Part shown: positions 10,262 to 20,636 of the stretch, in pieces | Numbering within the stretch: the stretch's first letter is position 1 | How the letters are laid out: each line of letters opens with the position of its first letter | NCBI GenBank assembly: GCA_014529385.2 | Contig: CM043967.1 | Coordinates: 132,858,682 to 132,922,681 of the forward strand | Source: Adiantum capillus-veneris | Lineage: Eukaryota > Streptophyta > Polypodiopsida > Polypodiales > Pteridaceae | DNA: 64,000 bases | Reading direction: 5' to 3' | Notes under the pieces: model-generated | The model's database searches: none | Told to the model about the DNA's origin: nothing | What the model saw: only the letters and a program-made list of their open reading frames with translations | Position numbers and translations under genes: made by a program

Positions 10262-12990
10262 TTATCTTTGCAAAACACTAAGATCAATCCATGATGCATC
10301 CTCTACTGGATAGTTCTGCCCCTTAACCAAAACTTCCACAATGTCTCTATTTCTCAAATGTATAACACGCCTCTCTAGCACTAAGTCTGGTTCTACAGTC
10401 AATATTCCGTCATCTTGCAAGTTAGAGTTGTCTTGTAAAACATGATGCACATTATGGATATACTTTTTCAATAATCTCACATCAAATACAAGATGCAGTT
10501 TAACATGAGAAGGCAATTCCAATTTGTAATCTAATGAACCAATACGCTTCAAAATTTTAAAAGGCCCAACAAATCATGGAGACAATCTTCTATCCTTACT
10601 AAGAACCAAATGATACTTCTCACGAATAACCTTTAAGAAAATCATATCACCAGTTTCATACTCCACAACACGACGTTTCTTGTCATAATACAATTTATGT
10701 CTCTTTTGGGCTTCTCTAATATTCCCCCTGATTTTGGCCAACTCGTTATCCATTTTATCAAGTATCTCACGTGACAGTTCTACCTTATTCCTCGAGCTAA
10801 GAAAATTTATACATGTAGGACAGTTATAGCCATACATTGCCTCAAACGGAGTCATCCTAATAGATGAATGATATGAACTGTTGTATGCAAATTCAACCAA
10901 AGGCATATATTCATTCCAATTAGATTGGTTTTCATTGACATACATTCGTAACATATCTTCTAAAATACGATTCACTCTCTCCGTTTCCCCATCGGTTTGA
11001 GGATGAAAAGTAGTAGACATGCGTAACTGGGTACCTATAGAGTCAAAAGTCGCTCTCCATAAATGAGAAGTGAACTTAGAATCTCTGTCAGACACTATGC
11101 TCTTGGGCATGCCATGCAAACGAAATATCTCTTTCATAAACAAGTGTGCAATTGTCAATCCAGTATGATTTATTTTTACAGAAAAGAAGTGAGCTTGTGT
11201 TGTGAGTCTATCTACCACCAGAAAGATCAAATCATACCCTCCACGAGTAGTAGGAAGTCTAATGTTAAAGTCCATGGATATACACTCCCACTTTTGTAAA
11301 GGAATGTCTAAGGGTTGAAGGTCACCAGGCATCCTCTTATGCTCAATCTTAACTTGTTGACATTGAAAGCACTCACACACATAATTCTTAACATCCAATT
11401 TCATACGCGGCCAAAAGAATGAGGTTTTAATCTTTTCATATGTCTTATTTAATCCAGGATGACCACAAAAAGGTGAATTATGACACTCATGCAGACTTTG
11501 ACTCTTAAAAGAAGAATTTGCAGGAATACACAAGCGGTCATAACAATACAGATTTCCCTTATACAAGTGATATCTGTTTTCATACATCTCACCAATATTC
11601 TCACGCAAGAATTTCAAAATAGACATATAAAAGGAATCATTTTCAACTTAAGCATGTATCTCATCAATCAAATTGCATCGCACAACAGTCAACAAATTAC
11701 ACATGGGCCTACGACTCAATGATTCTGCAACTTTATTTTCTTTTTCACACAAATACTTCAAATCAAAGTCATACTCAGCCAACAATTCAATCCATCTTCT
11801 TTGTCTGTTATTTAACAATGGATGAGTGAAAATATACTTCAAGTTTTGATGATCAGTACGCAATTCAAATTTTACACCAAGCAAGAGATGACGCCAATGC
11901 TTCAATGCATGAACAACAGCAAGCAATTCTAGATCATGTGTTGCATAGTTCAATTCATGTCGTCTTAATTTCCTAAACTCATATGCAACCACTCTTGCTT
12001 CTTGTGTCAAAACACGACCTAATTGTTCACCACTAGCGTCACAGGACACAACAAATGGTTTGCACATCTCAGGAACTTTTAAAACACAATTTTCTACTAT
12101 TTTAGCCTTCAAGGTCTCAAAAGCAGTCTCACAGCTAGAAGTCCACACAAAACCTTTGTCTTTCTTGGTCAATTCGGTCAAAGGACTTGCTATCTTAGAG
12201 AAATCTTTAATGTGTGCTCTCTCATATTGTGCTAGACCCATAAAGCTTCTTACATCTCTTACTAACATAGTCTTAACTTTATCAAGATCAATGTGAATCC
12301 CCTCTTTAGAAATCACTCTTCCCAAATACACAATCTGATCCTTTGCAAAAGAATACTTACTTGCTTTGGCATATAATTATGTTCACGCAAAACCTCAAAT
12401 GTTTTCTTTAAGTGCAATGCATGATCTTCTTCATTCGTAGAATACACAAAAATATTATCCAAGAATACCAGAATGAAGTCCTCAAGATACGGGTGAAAAA
12501 TATTATTCATTAAGCACATGAAAGTTGCTGGTGCATTAGTTAAACCAAAAGTAAGAACTGTAAATTCATAATGCCCATAACGTGTACGAAAAGCAGTCTT
12601 TAGAATGTCCTCGACCTTAAAGCGGATTTGATGATAGCCAGAACGAAGGTCGAACTTTGAAAATATTGTGGCACCACTCAATTGGTTAAACAATTCATCT
12701 ATGTGAGGAAGAGGATATTTGTTCTTAATGGTCTCTTTGTTTAATCCCCTATAGTCAATGCATAACCTATATGTACCATCCTTTTTCTTTTGGAATAACA
12801 CAGGACTACCCCAAGGAGATACACTAGGTTTAATGAAACCCTCATCAAGTTATATCTTGAGTTCTTTAAGCTCATCAATATTGAACCTGTATGGAGCTCT
12901 TGAATAAGGTGTTTCTCTTGGATATAGATCTATGGCATGGTCTAGTACCGCTCTAGGCGGAGGTATACCAGGAAGATCATCCGGAAACAC
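10262..12990 (-). pseudogene. Chromovirus G1 pol (RT, RNase H, integrase, chromodomain)
   Basis: Most complete G1 pol here. Order from 12990 downward: RT ([15 protein letters not shown], then F-L-D-N with N at 12454-12456 in place of the second catalytic Asp); RNase H (CDAS, DLELLA, RTDHQN; acidic residues kept); HHCC zinc finger; integrase core (MDF, VSDRDSKF, ETERVN; D-D-E kept); and a C-terminal chromodomain (10262-10552, ending EDASWIDLSVL). The chromodomain identifies a chromovirus, a lineage that targets chromatin by reading histone marks. Breaks: TAA near 12850, a one-base deletion near 12361, TAA at 11648-11650 and TGA at 10574-10576. Apart from the shift at 12361 the pieces keep one frame. 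Confidence 0.9.
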
Positions 12991-13245
12991 ATCCTTAATT
13001 CATGTAAGAGATCCTCTACAAATTCTAGATTTGTCTCTTTCTCTTTATGCCCAGATTCTTGTTTAATCTTATTAGCAAACACAAGCAACGTCTCACACCC
13101 TTATCTAAGTCACCTTATCAATTCCATGGCCAAAACTAGATTTAGAATCTCTTTGTTTCCACGAAGAGTGTGACTTATCATCATCAAATGATTAAAGATA
13201 TATTTTTCTTTCTTAACAATCAATCAAAACATGATTTTCAATCAT

Positions 13246-13476
13246 CTAATTGATACCAATGATAATATCATGCATATCAATGTTTATGATATAGAAATCA
13301 TCTTTATGCTTCCGACTCTTCAAAGACAAAAAAAACAAATTTTCTACTAGCTCTTTCGTGAAACTATTATTACCATTGGTTAAGTCCACAATTCTGTTGA
13401 CTTCTCGATTTAATTTCAAGTTTAATTTCTCAATCAATTTAGACAATAAGAAGCAATGAATACTATCCAAATCAAT
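13246..13476 (-). pseudogene. G1 retropepsin-like protease remnant
   Basis: About 75 codons with the layout of a chromovirus aspartic protease: LID, HCFL.SKLIEKL, then DFYIINIDMHDIIIGI. The catalytic D-S/T-G is replaced by D-L-D (13465-13473), and the same change is present in copies A and B. The flanking gag and RT frames are not continuous with it. Confidence 0.7.
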
Positions 13477-13649
13477 TAAGAAATTTAAATTTAAATCTCA
13501 AATTTTACGCATAAATTCGATCACAGAAGCTTTCAAAGGACATATCAAAAACATAAAACATCACAAAGAAGGGGTAGATGACTTACCTTTATCGTACGCA
13601 TCGCCAAAAGTCTCCAATTGAGGCATCTTGGTATGTATTGTCTTATCGG

Positions 13650-13853
13650 TCACCTTGCTCGAGCATTCAAAAGTCTGGTGGTCGTGTTCTTGATATTGAA
13701 AGTATCATCCAAATCTTTGAGTTCTTCAATCCACGCTTCTAAATCTTCGCATATCTTTCTTATGGCATCAAACTCTTTAAGCTTAGCCTTCGTTAAGAAT
13801 GATTTGATTGTCGCTTTTTCCATATGGTCATCATTTCCTTTTCGCGTTGACAA
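13650..13853 (-). pseudogene. G1 gag N-terminal fragment
   Basis: About 67 residues, rich in Lys and Glu, including KLKEFDAIRKICEDLEAWIEEL, probably helical. It sits a short way downstream of the PBS, where gag begins. The usual gag body (about 300 more residues and a CCHC knuckle) is missing before the protease. A similar fragment lies at 8627-8830. Confidence 0.6.
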
Positions 13854-14127
13854 CCTCTACGTCCATCACCACCGTTCCCACCATCACCACTGCCAGGTGC
13901 CCCATCGCCGCCACGATGATTATTGTTTCCTGGTGGAGTAGCATGGTTTTTGCCTTCATGTTTGCCATCCAGTCCACATAGATATCAGGCTCTCGTGCTG
14001 CTTTGCCCCGCAGAGCCTCATCACGCTCTCGATTTTCTTGTTCCAGATCTTCTTATAGTCGTCGAATAAGGTCTTCTTGCTCCTTCATCGTCCTCTTGTA
14101 TCCTTCCATGTCCAGAATCAATCGCTT

Positions 14128-14139
14128 GCTCTGATACCA
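14128..14139 (-). other. Primer binding site, initiator tRNA-Met (copy C)
   Basis: Minus strand TGGTATCAGAGC, an exact match, two bases from LTR C. Confidence 0.9.
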
Positions 14140-14141
14140 AT

Positions 14142-15267
14142 TGTCACGGGAACCGAATAATAGAGATCGATAGCAAAAGATAGAGAAAGAGATCTTTGTA
14201 TTGATGAATCTTTATAGAGTTTTGATAGAACAGAGGAGCAAAATATATGGGCGCACTCCGTTGTACGGAGCTCGAACCTCCCGACCACCCCCGAGCTTCA
14301 GTTCGCTTGCATGCAGCGTCTCACTCGCTCTTGCACTCACACTCACACTCTCACTCGCACTCGCAGAAGAAGAGATCGGTGAATGATTCCCAAACGCACC
14401 ATCCGTCGTGCTTTTATCCTTCTTTTCCTCGAAAAACCTTCATGATTTTTGCACCAAGTATACCTGCGAGAATAATATAAGAACGTGATCGCTAAGCGAT
14501 CCGTGAAGGTTAGATTTCTATCATGACACTTTGCACAGATCCTGTTTCACACATTGATTTCTGCATCGCCTACAAAATAGCCAAAAGAACATACTCGTGC
14601 AACCAATTCAACATGATAATCAAAGTAAAAAAACATAATTATATACCTTCATAATCTCAATTGCGATACTCTACCATGAAGAAACAATCCACTTCTTGGT
14701 TGATAGTAGGGAGAGATATATGATGTTGTATGTCTGTCTGTTCCTGTGTATACTACACTGCTGCTGCCTTCTATTTTTCTTTTATCATAACTTCTACAAA
14801 CAAACTCAGAACAGAGCAATCCAGGTACTCAAAACGACGGGAATAGGTCTGGTCTACAAGGCTACGTGGACAGAATTACGAAAAACGTCTTTCTTTGGCT
14901 GAAAACGCAACTTTTAGGTCGCGACTCATAAAACCTCTAGTTTTGGGTCTCCACTACTTTTTCAACTTATTTTAAGCCTTCCCATGCATTTTAAGCTAAA
15001 ATACATAAATATAAAACATTGATATTAATAAAAATCTCAATTTTACTATTCATAGACAGACTATCTGTTATTCATTGATCTTTATCAAATACGTCTTTAG
15101 TGTATTATTTAAAAAAAGAATATATGTTCTCTCTGAATATCTCAAACTCATTCATATAAGCTCTATTTAATAGACTATTCAACAATCTTTCAAATCGTAC
15201 TAAACGAAAGATATGCCCTACTCCATTCTTTTCGACTTTTAGAACTTCAAAAATTAGTCCTATTACA
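14142..15267 (-). repeat. Chromovirus G1 LTR C, shared by two internal regions
   Basis: 1126 bp, TGTCACGGG...CCTATTACA, with a PBS on its low side and a PPT plus integrase end on its high side. It is therefore the 5' LTR for 10210-14141 and the 3' LTR for 15268-15793. It has the same hexamer array and palindrome as LTR B. Confidence 0.9.
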
Positions 15268-15793
15268 TTCTCCCCTTATGAAAATTAACTCTGTCCTCAG
15301 AGTTGAAAAGAGAGGAAAATTCTCTTTTCAAAACACTAAGATCAATCCATGATGCATCCTCTACTGGATAGTTCTGCCCCTTAACCAAAACTTCCACAAT
15401 GTCTCTATTTCTCAGATGTATAACACGCCTATCTAGCACTAAGTCTGGTTCTACAGTCAATATTCCGTCATCTTGCAACTTAGAGTTGTCTTGTAAAACA
15501 TGATGCACATTACGGATATACTTTTTCAATAATCTCACATCAAATACAAGATCCACTTTAACATGAGAAGGCAATTCCAATTTGTAATCTAATGAACCAA
15601 TACGCTTCAAAATTTTAAAAGGCCCAACAAATCATGGAAACAATCTTCTATCCTTACTAAGAACCAAATGATACTTCTCACGAATAACCTTTAAGAAAAT
15701 CATATCACCAGTTTCATACTCCACAACACGACGTTTCTTGTCATAATACAATTTATGTCTCTTTTGGGCTTCTCTAATATTCCCCCTGATTTT
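15268..15793 (-). pseudogene. G1 integrase C-terminus and chromodomain fragment
   Basis: Collinear with 10210-10735. It encodes the chromodomain frame (15263-15610), then the same in-frame TGA as 10574-10576, then a short stretch of integrase C-terminus. It stops at about 15793, where LTR D sequence begins at a short AGCC-like microhomology. The shared TGA shows that the nonsense change is older than the duplication. Confidence 0.85.
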
Positions 15794-16086
15794 AGCCTAC
15801 CCATGCATTTTAAGCTAAAATACATAAATATAAAACATTGATATTAATAAAAATCTCAATTTTACTGCTCATAGACAGACTATCTGTTATTCATTGATCT
15901 TTATCAAATACGTCTTTAGTGTATTATTTAAAAAAAGAATATATGTTCTCTCTTAATATCTCAAACTTATTCATATAAGCTCTATTTAATCGACTATTCA
16001 ACAATCTTTCAAATCGTACTAAACGAAAGATATGCCCTACTCCATTCTTTTCAACTTTTAGAACTTCAAAAATTAGTCCTATTACA
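15794..16086 (-). repeat. Chromovirus G1 LTR D, truncated
   Basis: Matches the last 292 bases of LTR C (about 14976-15267) and ends in the same CCTATTACA. The low part of the LTR and most of an internal region were lost in a deletion joining integrase sequence directly to this LTR. It marks the right end of the G1 array. Confidence 0.85.
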
Positions 16087-16433
16087 GATTGAGAGTGAGA
16101 GTGTGATTGAGATTGAGATTGTGCACAAGATTGAGATAGGTCGGGGGTGGTTGGAAGGTTATGAAACAAGCTATGCTCTTCCTGTAATCGTTATCTTACA
16201 TCCATAGAGATTCTTTATTTCATCTATTTATTATGCCTACTATGTATTTTTCATTTACCAATGTATTCTGTTCTCCGTGTCTAGTCACATCTTATTTGTA
16301 CTTTTTTAAAATTATTTCTCTTGTACTTTGAATTATCAAGGTAAGGTGTTTTAAAATCTATTGTTTTTTTTTTGGGTACACTAATTTGCCAAATGAAATT
16401 CATGTTTCAATGTTTTATGTAGGTAAAAAATAA

Positions 16434-16486
16434 AGGTGCTCATTTGGGCCACCCAAATTAAAATTGGGTGGCCCAAATGAGCACCT
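16434..16486. repeat. 23-bp foldback hairpin
   Basis: AGGTGCTCATTTGGGCCACC (16434-16453), extended to 23 bases, pairs perfectly with 16464-16486 around a short A/T loop. The copy at 23000-23047 has three mismatches. It looks like a small MITE or foldback remnant. Confidence 0.85.
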
Positions 16487-16805
16487 CTATTGTTGAGAAG
16501 ACGTATAACGATAATATCCACGATAATAGATGCCACAAAAGGTGCCAGAATAGTCGCGGATATATATCTACGACCTCTATTACCGTATCTATTACTGACA
16601 AACCATTGTTGCGTCTATTGTCGTGACTATTGCTATGAACGCACTGTTTTCTCTCTCCATTTTCATTTGTTAATATGCAGCAATGTTTGGCTGTTCTCAA
16701 TTTTTCATCTTATAGTGTCTTGAATAATAGGTCTTGGGCTCAACTCTCCTCATTGAATAGATCTTTAAGGTCTCTTGGGATAGTTTCCTACGATGTTAAA
16801 ACTCT

Positions 16806-16825
16806 CTTCTTCTTCTTCTTCTTCT

Positions 16826-16888
<63 letters not shown>
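16806..16888. repeat. (CTT)n(TC)n microsatellite
   Basis: About eight CTT units followed by about 29 TC units. The open frames through it are Ser/Leu low-complexity artefacts. Confidence 0.95.
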
Positions 16889-16891
<3 letters not shown>

Positions 16892-16904
16892 CCCATAGAC
16901 ATAA

Positions 16905-17250
16905 TCTATTATTGTCATTTTGAGTACCTAAAAGTCAATATTCTGAGTTTGTATGACAAAGTTATGGCAGAAACAGTTTGCCAGCAGCAGTATGATAGAC
17001 TACAAGAAACAACATGTTAGATTACAAATAAATATACTATAGGTGATATCTCTTTTGTTTGATCCAACAAAAAAGTGATTATACTCTTTTATGATGGTAA
17101 AATTATGTTTTATCATTTGATTATAGTGTTGAATTGGTTGCACGAGTATGTTGTTTTGGTTATTTTGTAGACATTGAAGAAACCAATGTGATATCTACTC
17201 AACAAAGTGAAACATGATATGTGCAAGGTGTAATAAGATTTTTCACGATT
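16905..17250 (+). repeat. Diverged G1-like LTR segment in opposite orientation
   Basis: The plus strand here resembles the minus strand of LTRs B and C (for example TTGAATTGGTTGCACGAGTA at 17133 against the complement of 14596-14615), along with the GAGTACCT...GGCAGCAGCAG block. It is an older LTR relative lying opposite to the main array. Confidence 0.7.
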
Positions 17251-17283
17251 GTGATTGTATTGCTTTTCCACATTATGGTCGGT

Positions 17284-17450
17284 CACTACAACACTACATG
17301 AAGATATCGACGCGTATATATGGACGGCCATGCTTTTCCACGTGTATATCGACGTAATAAGCGTGTGGCTCTATACGCGTCGCAGTGTGCGTCCATATAC
17401 GCGTGGAAAGGTTTTATTTGCCACGCGTATATCGACGCGTGTAGCGACGC
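17284..17450. repeat. CACTA left end and subterminal repeats
   Basis: After the TIR come repeated TATCGACG and TATACGCG words (near 17308, 17345, 17383, 17398, 17425) in both orientations. In En/Spm elements such arrays bind TNPA. Confidence 0.75.
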
Positions 17451-17567
17451 AAAAAAATGTGGGGAAAAAAAGAGAAACCCGCGCGCAGGGGCCATTTTCG
17501 CCTGCTCAGATCTTGGCTGAAACTTGCTGCACAGATATTATGTCCATCTCCGCCCCCCCAACCCCTC

Positions 17568-17606
17568 CCTCTCTCTCTCTCTCTCTACATCGTGTGTGTG
17601 TGTGTA

Positions 17607-17650
<44 letters not shown>

Positions 17651-17704
17651 GTGTGTGTGTGTGTGTAGGAAAGAGAGAGAGAGGTGTGTGTGTGTGTGTA
17701 GGAA

Positions 17705-17744
<40 letters not shown>

Positions 17745-17798
17745 GTGTGTGTGTGTGTGTAGGAAAGAGAGAGAGAGGTGTGTGTGTGTGTGTAGGAA

Positions 17799-17870
<72 letters not shown>

Positions 17871-17871
17871 A
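17568..17871. repeat. Compound (CT)n/(GT)n/(GA)n microsatellite
   Basis: Higher-order array: blocks of (GT)n, the linker AGGAAA or AGGAAATA, then (GA)n, repeated about five times. The linker repeats show amplification of a composite unit. Confidence 0.9.
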
Positions 17872-18300
17872 ATGTATGCTTAGGAAATTAAAATTAAAGA
17901 GAGAAATGAAATGAAATTTTATATTAACGTCTTCGAAAGGCCAAAGTGACCTATGAGACATGAGACAAGAAAGTTACAATGTGATGGATCTGATACAAAG
18001 TCAGAGTAAGAAGATGACAAAATAAAATAGTATGGAATCCTAAACTGTTGGGTGTGGACTAAATGTCTAAACCAGCTAGCTGGGATAGGTAGATCATAGG
18101 AGATCCAACATCTGTCGCTGGCGGATCTCATCAATCTCCTCCATGGTCAGTAGTCTGACCGGGCGTTGTGCATGTCGAGCCAAAGTGACCTAGCTAGATC
18201 CTCTGATGTAGCCTTTGTCGATGTTGTGTAGTCCTCCGCAGTCGTGGGCGTCTAGATCTCCCTAGCTCAGTCGCTCGTTCGATCAGTAGAGAGATAGGGA

Positions 18301-18711
<411 letters not shown>

Positions 18712-18873
18712 ACGAGAGATAGGGTACGTAGATAGAGAAGAAACTATGGAACTAAAAGAGGCAAAGGGGTTTTGCCTGCTACATGCATTGCCATGTACAC
18801 CTGGGAGTGCACGTATGTGTCTACCCATATAGGATTTGACCAATAAAGACGAGATTTTGACCCGGTGGTCCTG

Positions 18874-18909
18874 ATCTCCGTACACCTTGGGACCGAGGTG
18901 TACGGAGAT
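18874..18909. promoter_or_regulatory. 14-bp palindrome upstream of the transposase gene
   Basis: ATCTCCGTACACCT (18874-18887) and its perfect complement (18896-18909) around an eight-base loop, 87 bases before the ATG. It is kept intact in the second CACTA fragment (2980-3015), where the loop differs by one base. It could be an operator-like site, an RNA hairpin or an internal repeat; the function is unknown. Confidence 0.7.
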
Positions 18910-18995
18910 TGGGCAAGACTAGAGAATGCGAGGTAGTTTACATTGTGAGGAGTATATATATATATATATTAAAACAACATTCATAATCATTGTAG

Positions 18996-20529
18996 ATGGC
19001 AACGTCATCAACTAACATGGAGGAAAAGATTGCATGCTCGTGCACGCTCTGCAAGTATCAAATCCTGCGCAAGCGTAGGATATGTAATGAGCATGTGCAC
19101 AAGTACGGAGAGTTTGCTAGAGAAACCGTACAGAATCTGCAATACGACTCCTACGGAACGGGCATTGATTTCTGTGACATAGCACCTACATCTGAGAGAG
19201 AGAGAAAAAAGATTATACGTGAAGGTCCGACCAATATAGAGCCACGGATGGAAGCAGAAAAGAGGTTACAGATAGAAGACGATGGCATGGAGGAGATGCT
19301 GGATTCCTTCTTCCAGACAAGCGAGGACAACGCGAACGAAGCAGCACCAGAAGCCGTGCGCCTATCTCCTGAAGACATGTTGAGGAAGTTGGCACGTCAA
19401 CCAATCTATGAAGGTACGCAATTTACAAAAGAGATTTTCCGATTGCAACGGTGATGTGCTCGGAGAGCTTTTAATTTAATGTGGCTTAAATAGGTTATTG
19501 CGAGAGCAACTTCTCCCAGCTGGCAATGAAATGCCCCCCTCCAAGCCAGACGCAAAGCAACTTCTGACCTCGGTTGGCTTGGAATACAACAAGATTCATG
19601 CATGTCCAAATGATTGCATTCTTTTTTGCAATGAATTCGCAGATTGTCTATCGTGTCCTAAGTGCGGAGCAATGCGCTACAAACAAGATGCAATTGGCGA
19701 GATAGTGCCAGCTAAAGTGTTGCGGCATTTCCCTATTATTCCTAGGATAAAAAGCATGTTTCGTTGTGGCTCCATTGCAAAGTTGATGCGGTGGCATTCT
19801 ACGAATAGATCCACTGACGCAACATTTAGGGTGCCCACTGATTCAAAGGCTTGGAGGCACATTGCAGATACCTGGCCACATATTAAGAGTGAAGTACTCA
19901 ATTTGCGTTTGGGCATGGCAATGGATGGAGTCAATCCATTTGGCTTGAGAAGCTCGTCATGGAGAACTAGCAACCTGGATAACTGTGGTCTGGTGTCAGA
20001 TATCGTGAAAGTAAGCTTCAGGCGGTTTGAGATGTTTTTGTTGGATGTGAAGTGGTTCAAGGTGACTACTTCTGGTCGCAATGCAACGGTACGCAGAGGT
20101 GGAAACAAACTTGTGCAAATAGATTCTACAAAGATTTGGACAGATGCGAGCGACACATTTTCTCTCCCCGAACATTGCGAGCAAGTGGTCTTTGTACCGG
20201 ACCCTCGAGAGCGACAATGGTGGTTTGTGGTTCAAGTTGCTCCAAGAAATAAACAAGTATTTGAAGGGCAAGATCTGGTGGAGGAAAGTAAGTCAGACGA
20301 CATCCATACTACTGTGACATTAGATGAGATGGACGAAGGTATGGCAGAGGAAGCTGACAGATATACGAGGGATGACACAGATGAGCGAGAATTGACACTT
20401 GTAGATGAAGATGCAATGGATGAAGACAATCTACCAGAACAACTTGGGGCAGAGTTATGTTTGCAATTAGAGATAGACGATGATACGGTGCAAGATCTTA
20501 TCGATGATGCCTCACTCGTTGAGGCCTAG
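18996..20529 (+). CDS. TNPD-like CACTA transposase, central part deleted
   Basis: Proposed exons 18996-19413 and 19505-20529 (intron GT at 19414, AG at 19503-19504, which keeps frame); stop TAG at 20527-20529. The N-terminus carries a C-S-C-T-L-C transposase-associated motif, followed by acidic sequence. Exon 2 begins the transposase_21 domain: KIHACPNDCILF, CPKCGAMRYK, PAKVLRHFPIIPR, MRWH, DSKAWRHI, then RLGMAMDGVNPFG. Normally several hundred residues with the catalytic region would follow. Here, within about ten residues, it jumps to a DUF4216-like segment (VKWFKVTTSGRN to VFVPDPRERQWWFVVQVAPR) and an acidic tail. The product would keep the N-terminal and C-terminal modules but lack the core. 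It may be non-functional or a repressor-type derivative. Splice sites are predicted by eye. Confidence 0.75.
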
Positions 20530-20533
20530 GCCT

Positions 20534-20627
20534 GTAAGTGTTTTTGTGAAGACGTTGATTTAAAATTAAGCTTAAAGTTAATTTAAACAATTGTGTTCTA
20601 ACGCTTTATTTTACTTTCTTTGCGCAG
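20534..20627 (+). other. Candidate intron joining the TNPD-like and TNPA-like units
   Basis: GTAAGT at 20534-20539 and TTTGCGCAG at 20619-20627 make a good intron, between the first gene's TAG stop and the ATG at 20637. In En/Spm, TNPA and TNPD come from alternatively spliced products of one transcript, so a shared transcript is plausible here. Confidence 0.5.
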
Positions 20628-20636
20628 GACTTTAGT

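Larger units (their letters stand above)
16087..16900. repeat. Non-coding repeat R, copy 1
   Basis: Direct repeat of about 800 bases, homologous to 22612-23350. It starts with an ATTGAG minisatellite, contains a foldback hairpin and ends in (CTT)n(TC)n. No coding capacity seen. It may be the U3 part of a retroelement LTR, because 16905-17250 that follows resembles the G1 LTR in the opposite orientation. Confidence 0.7.
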
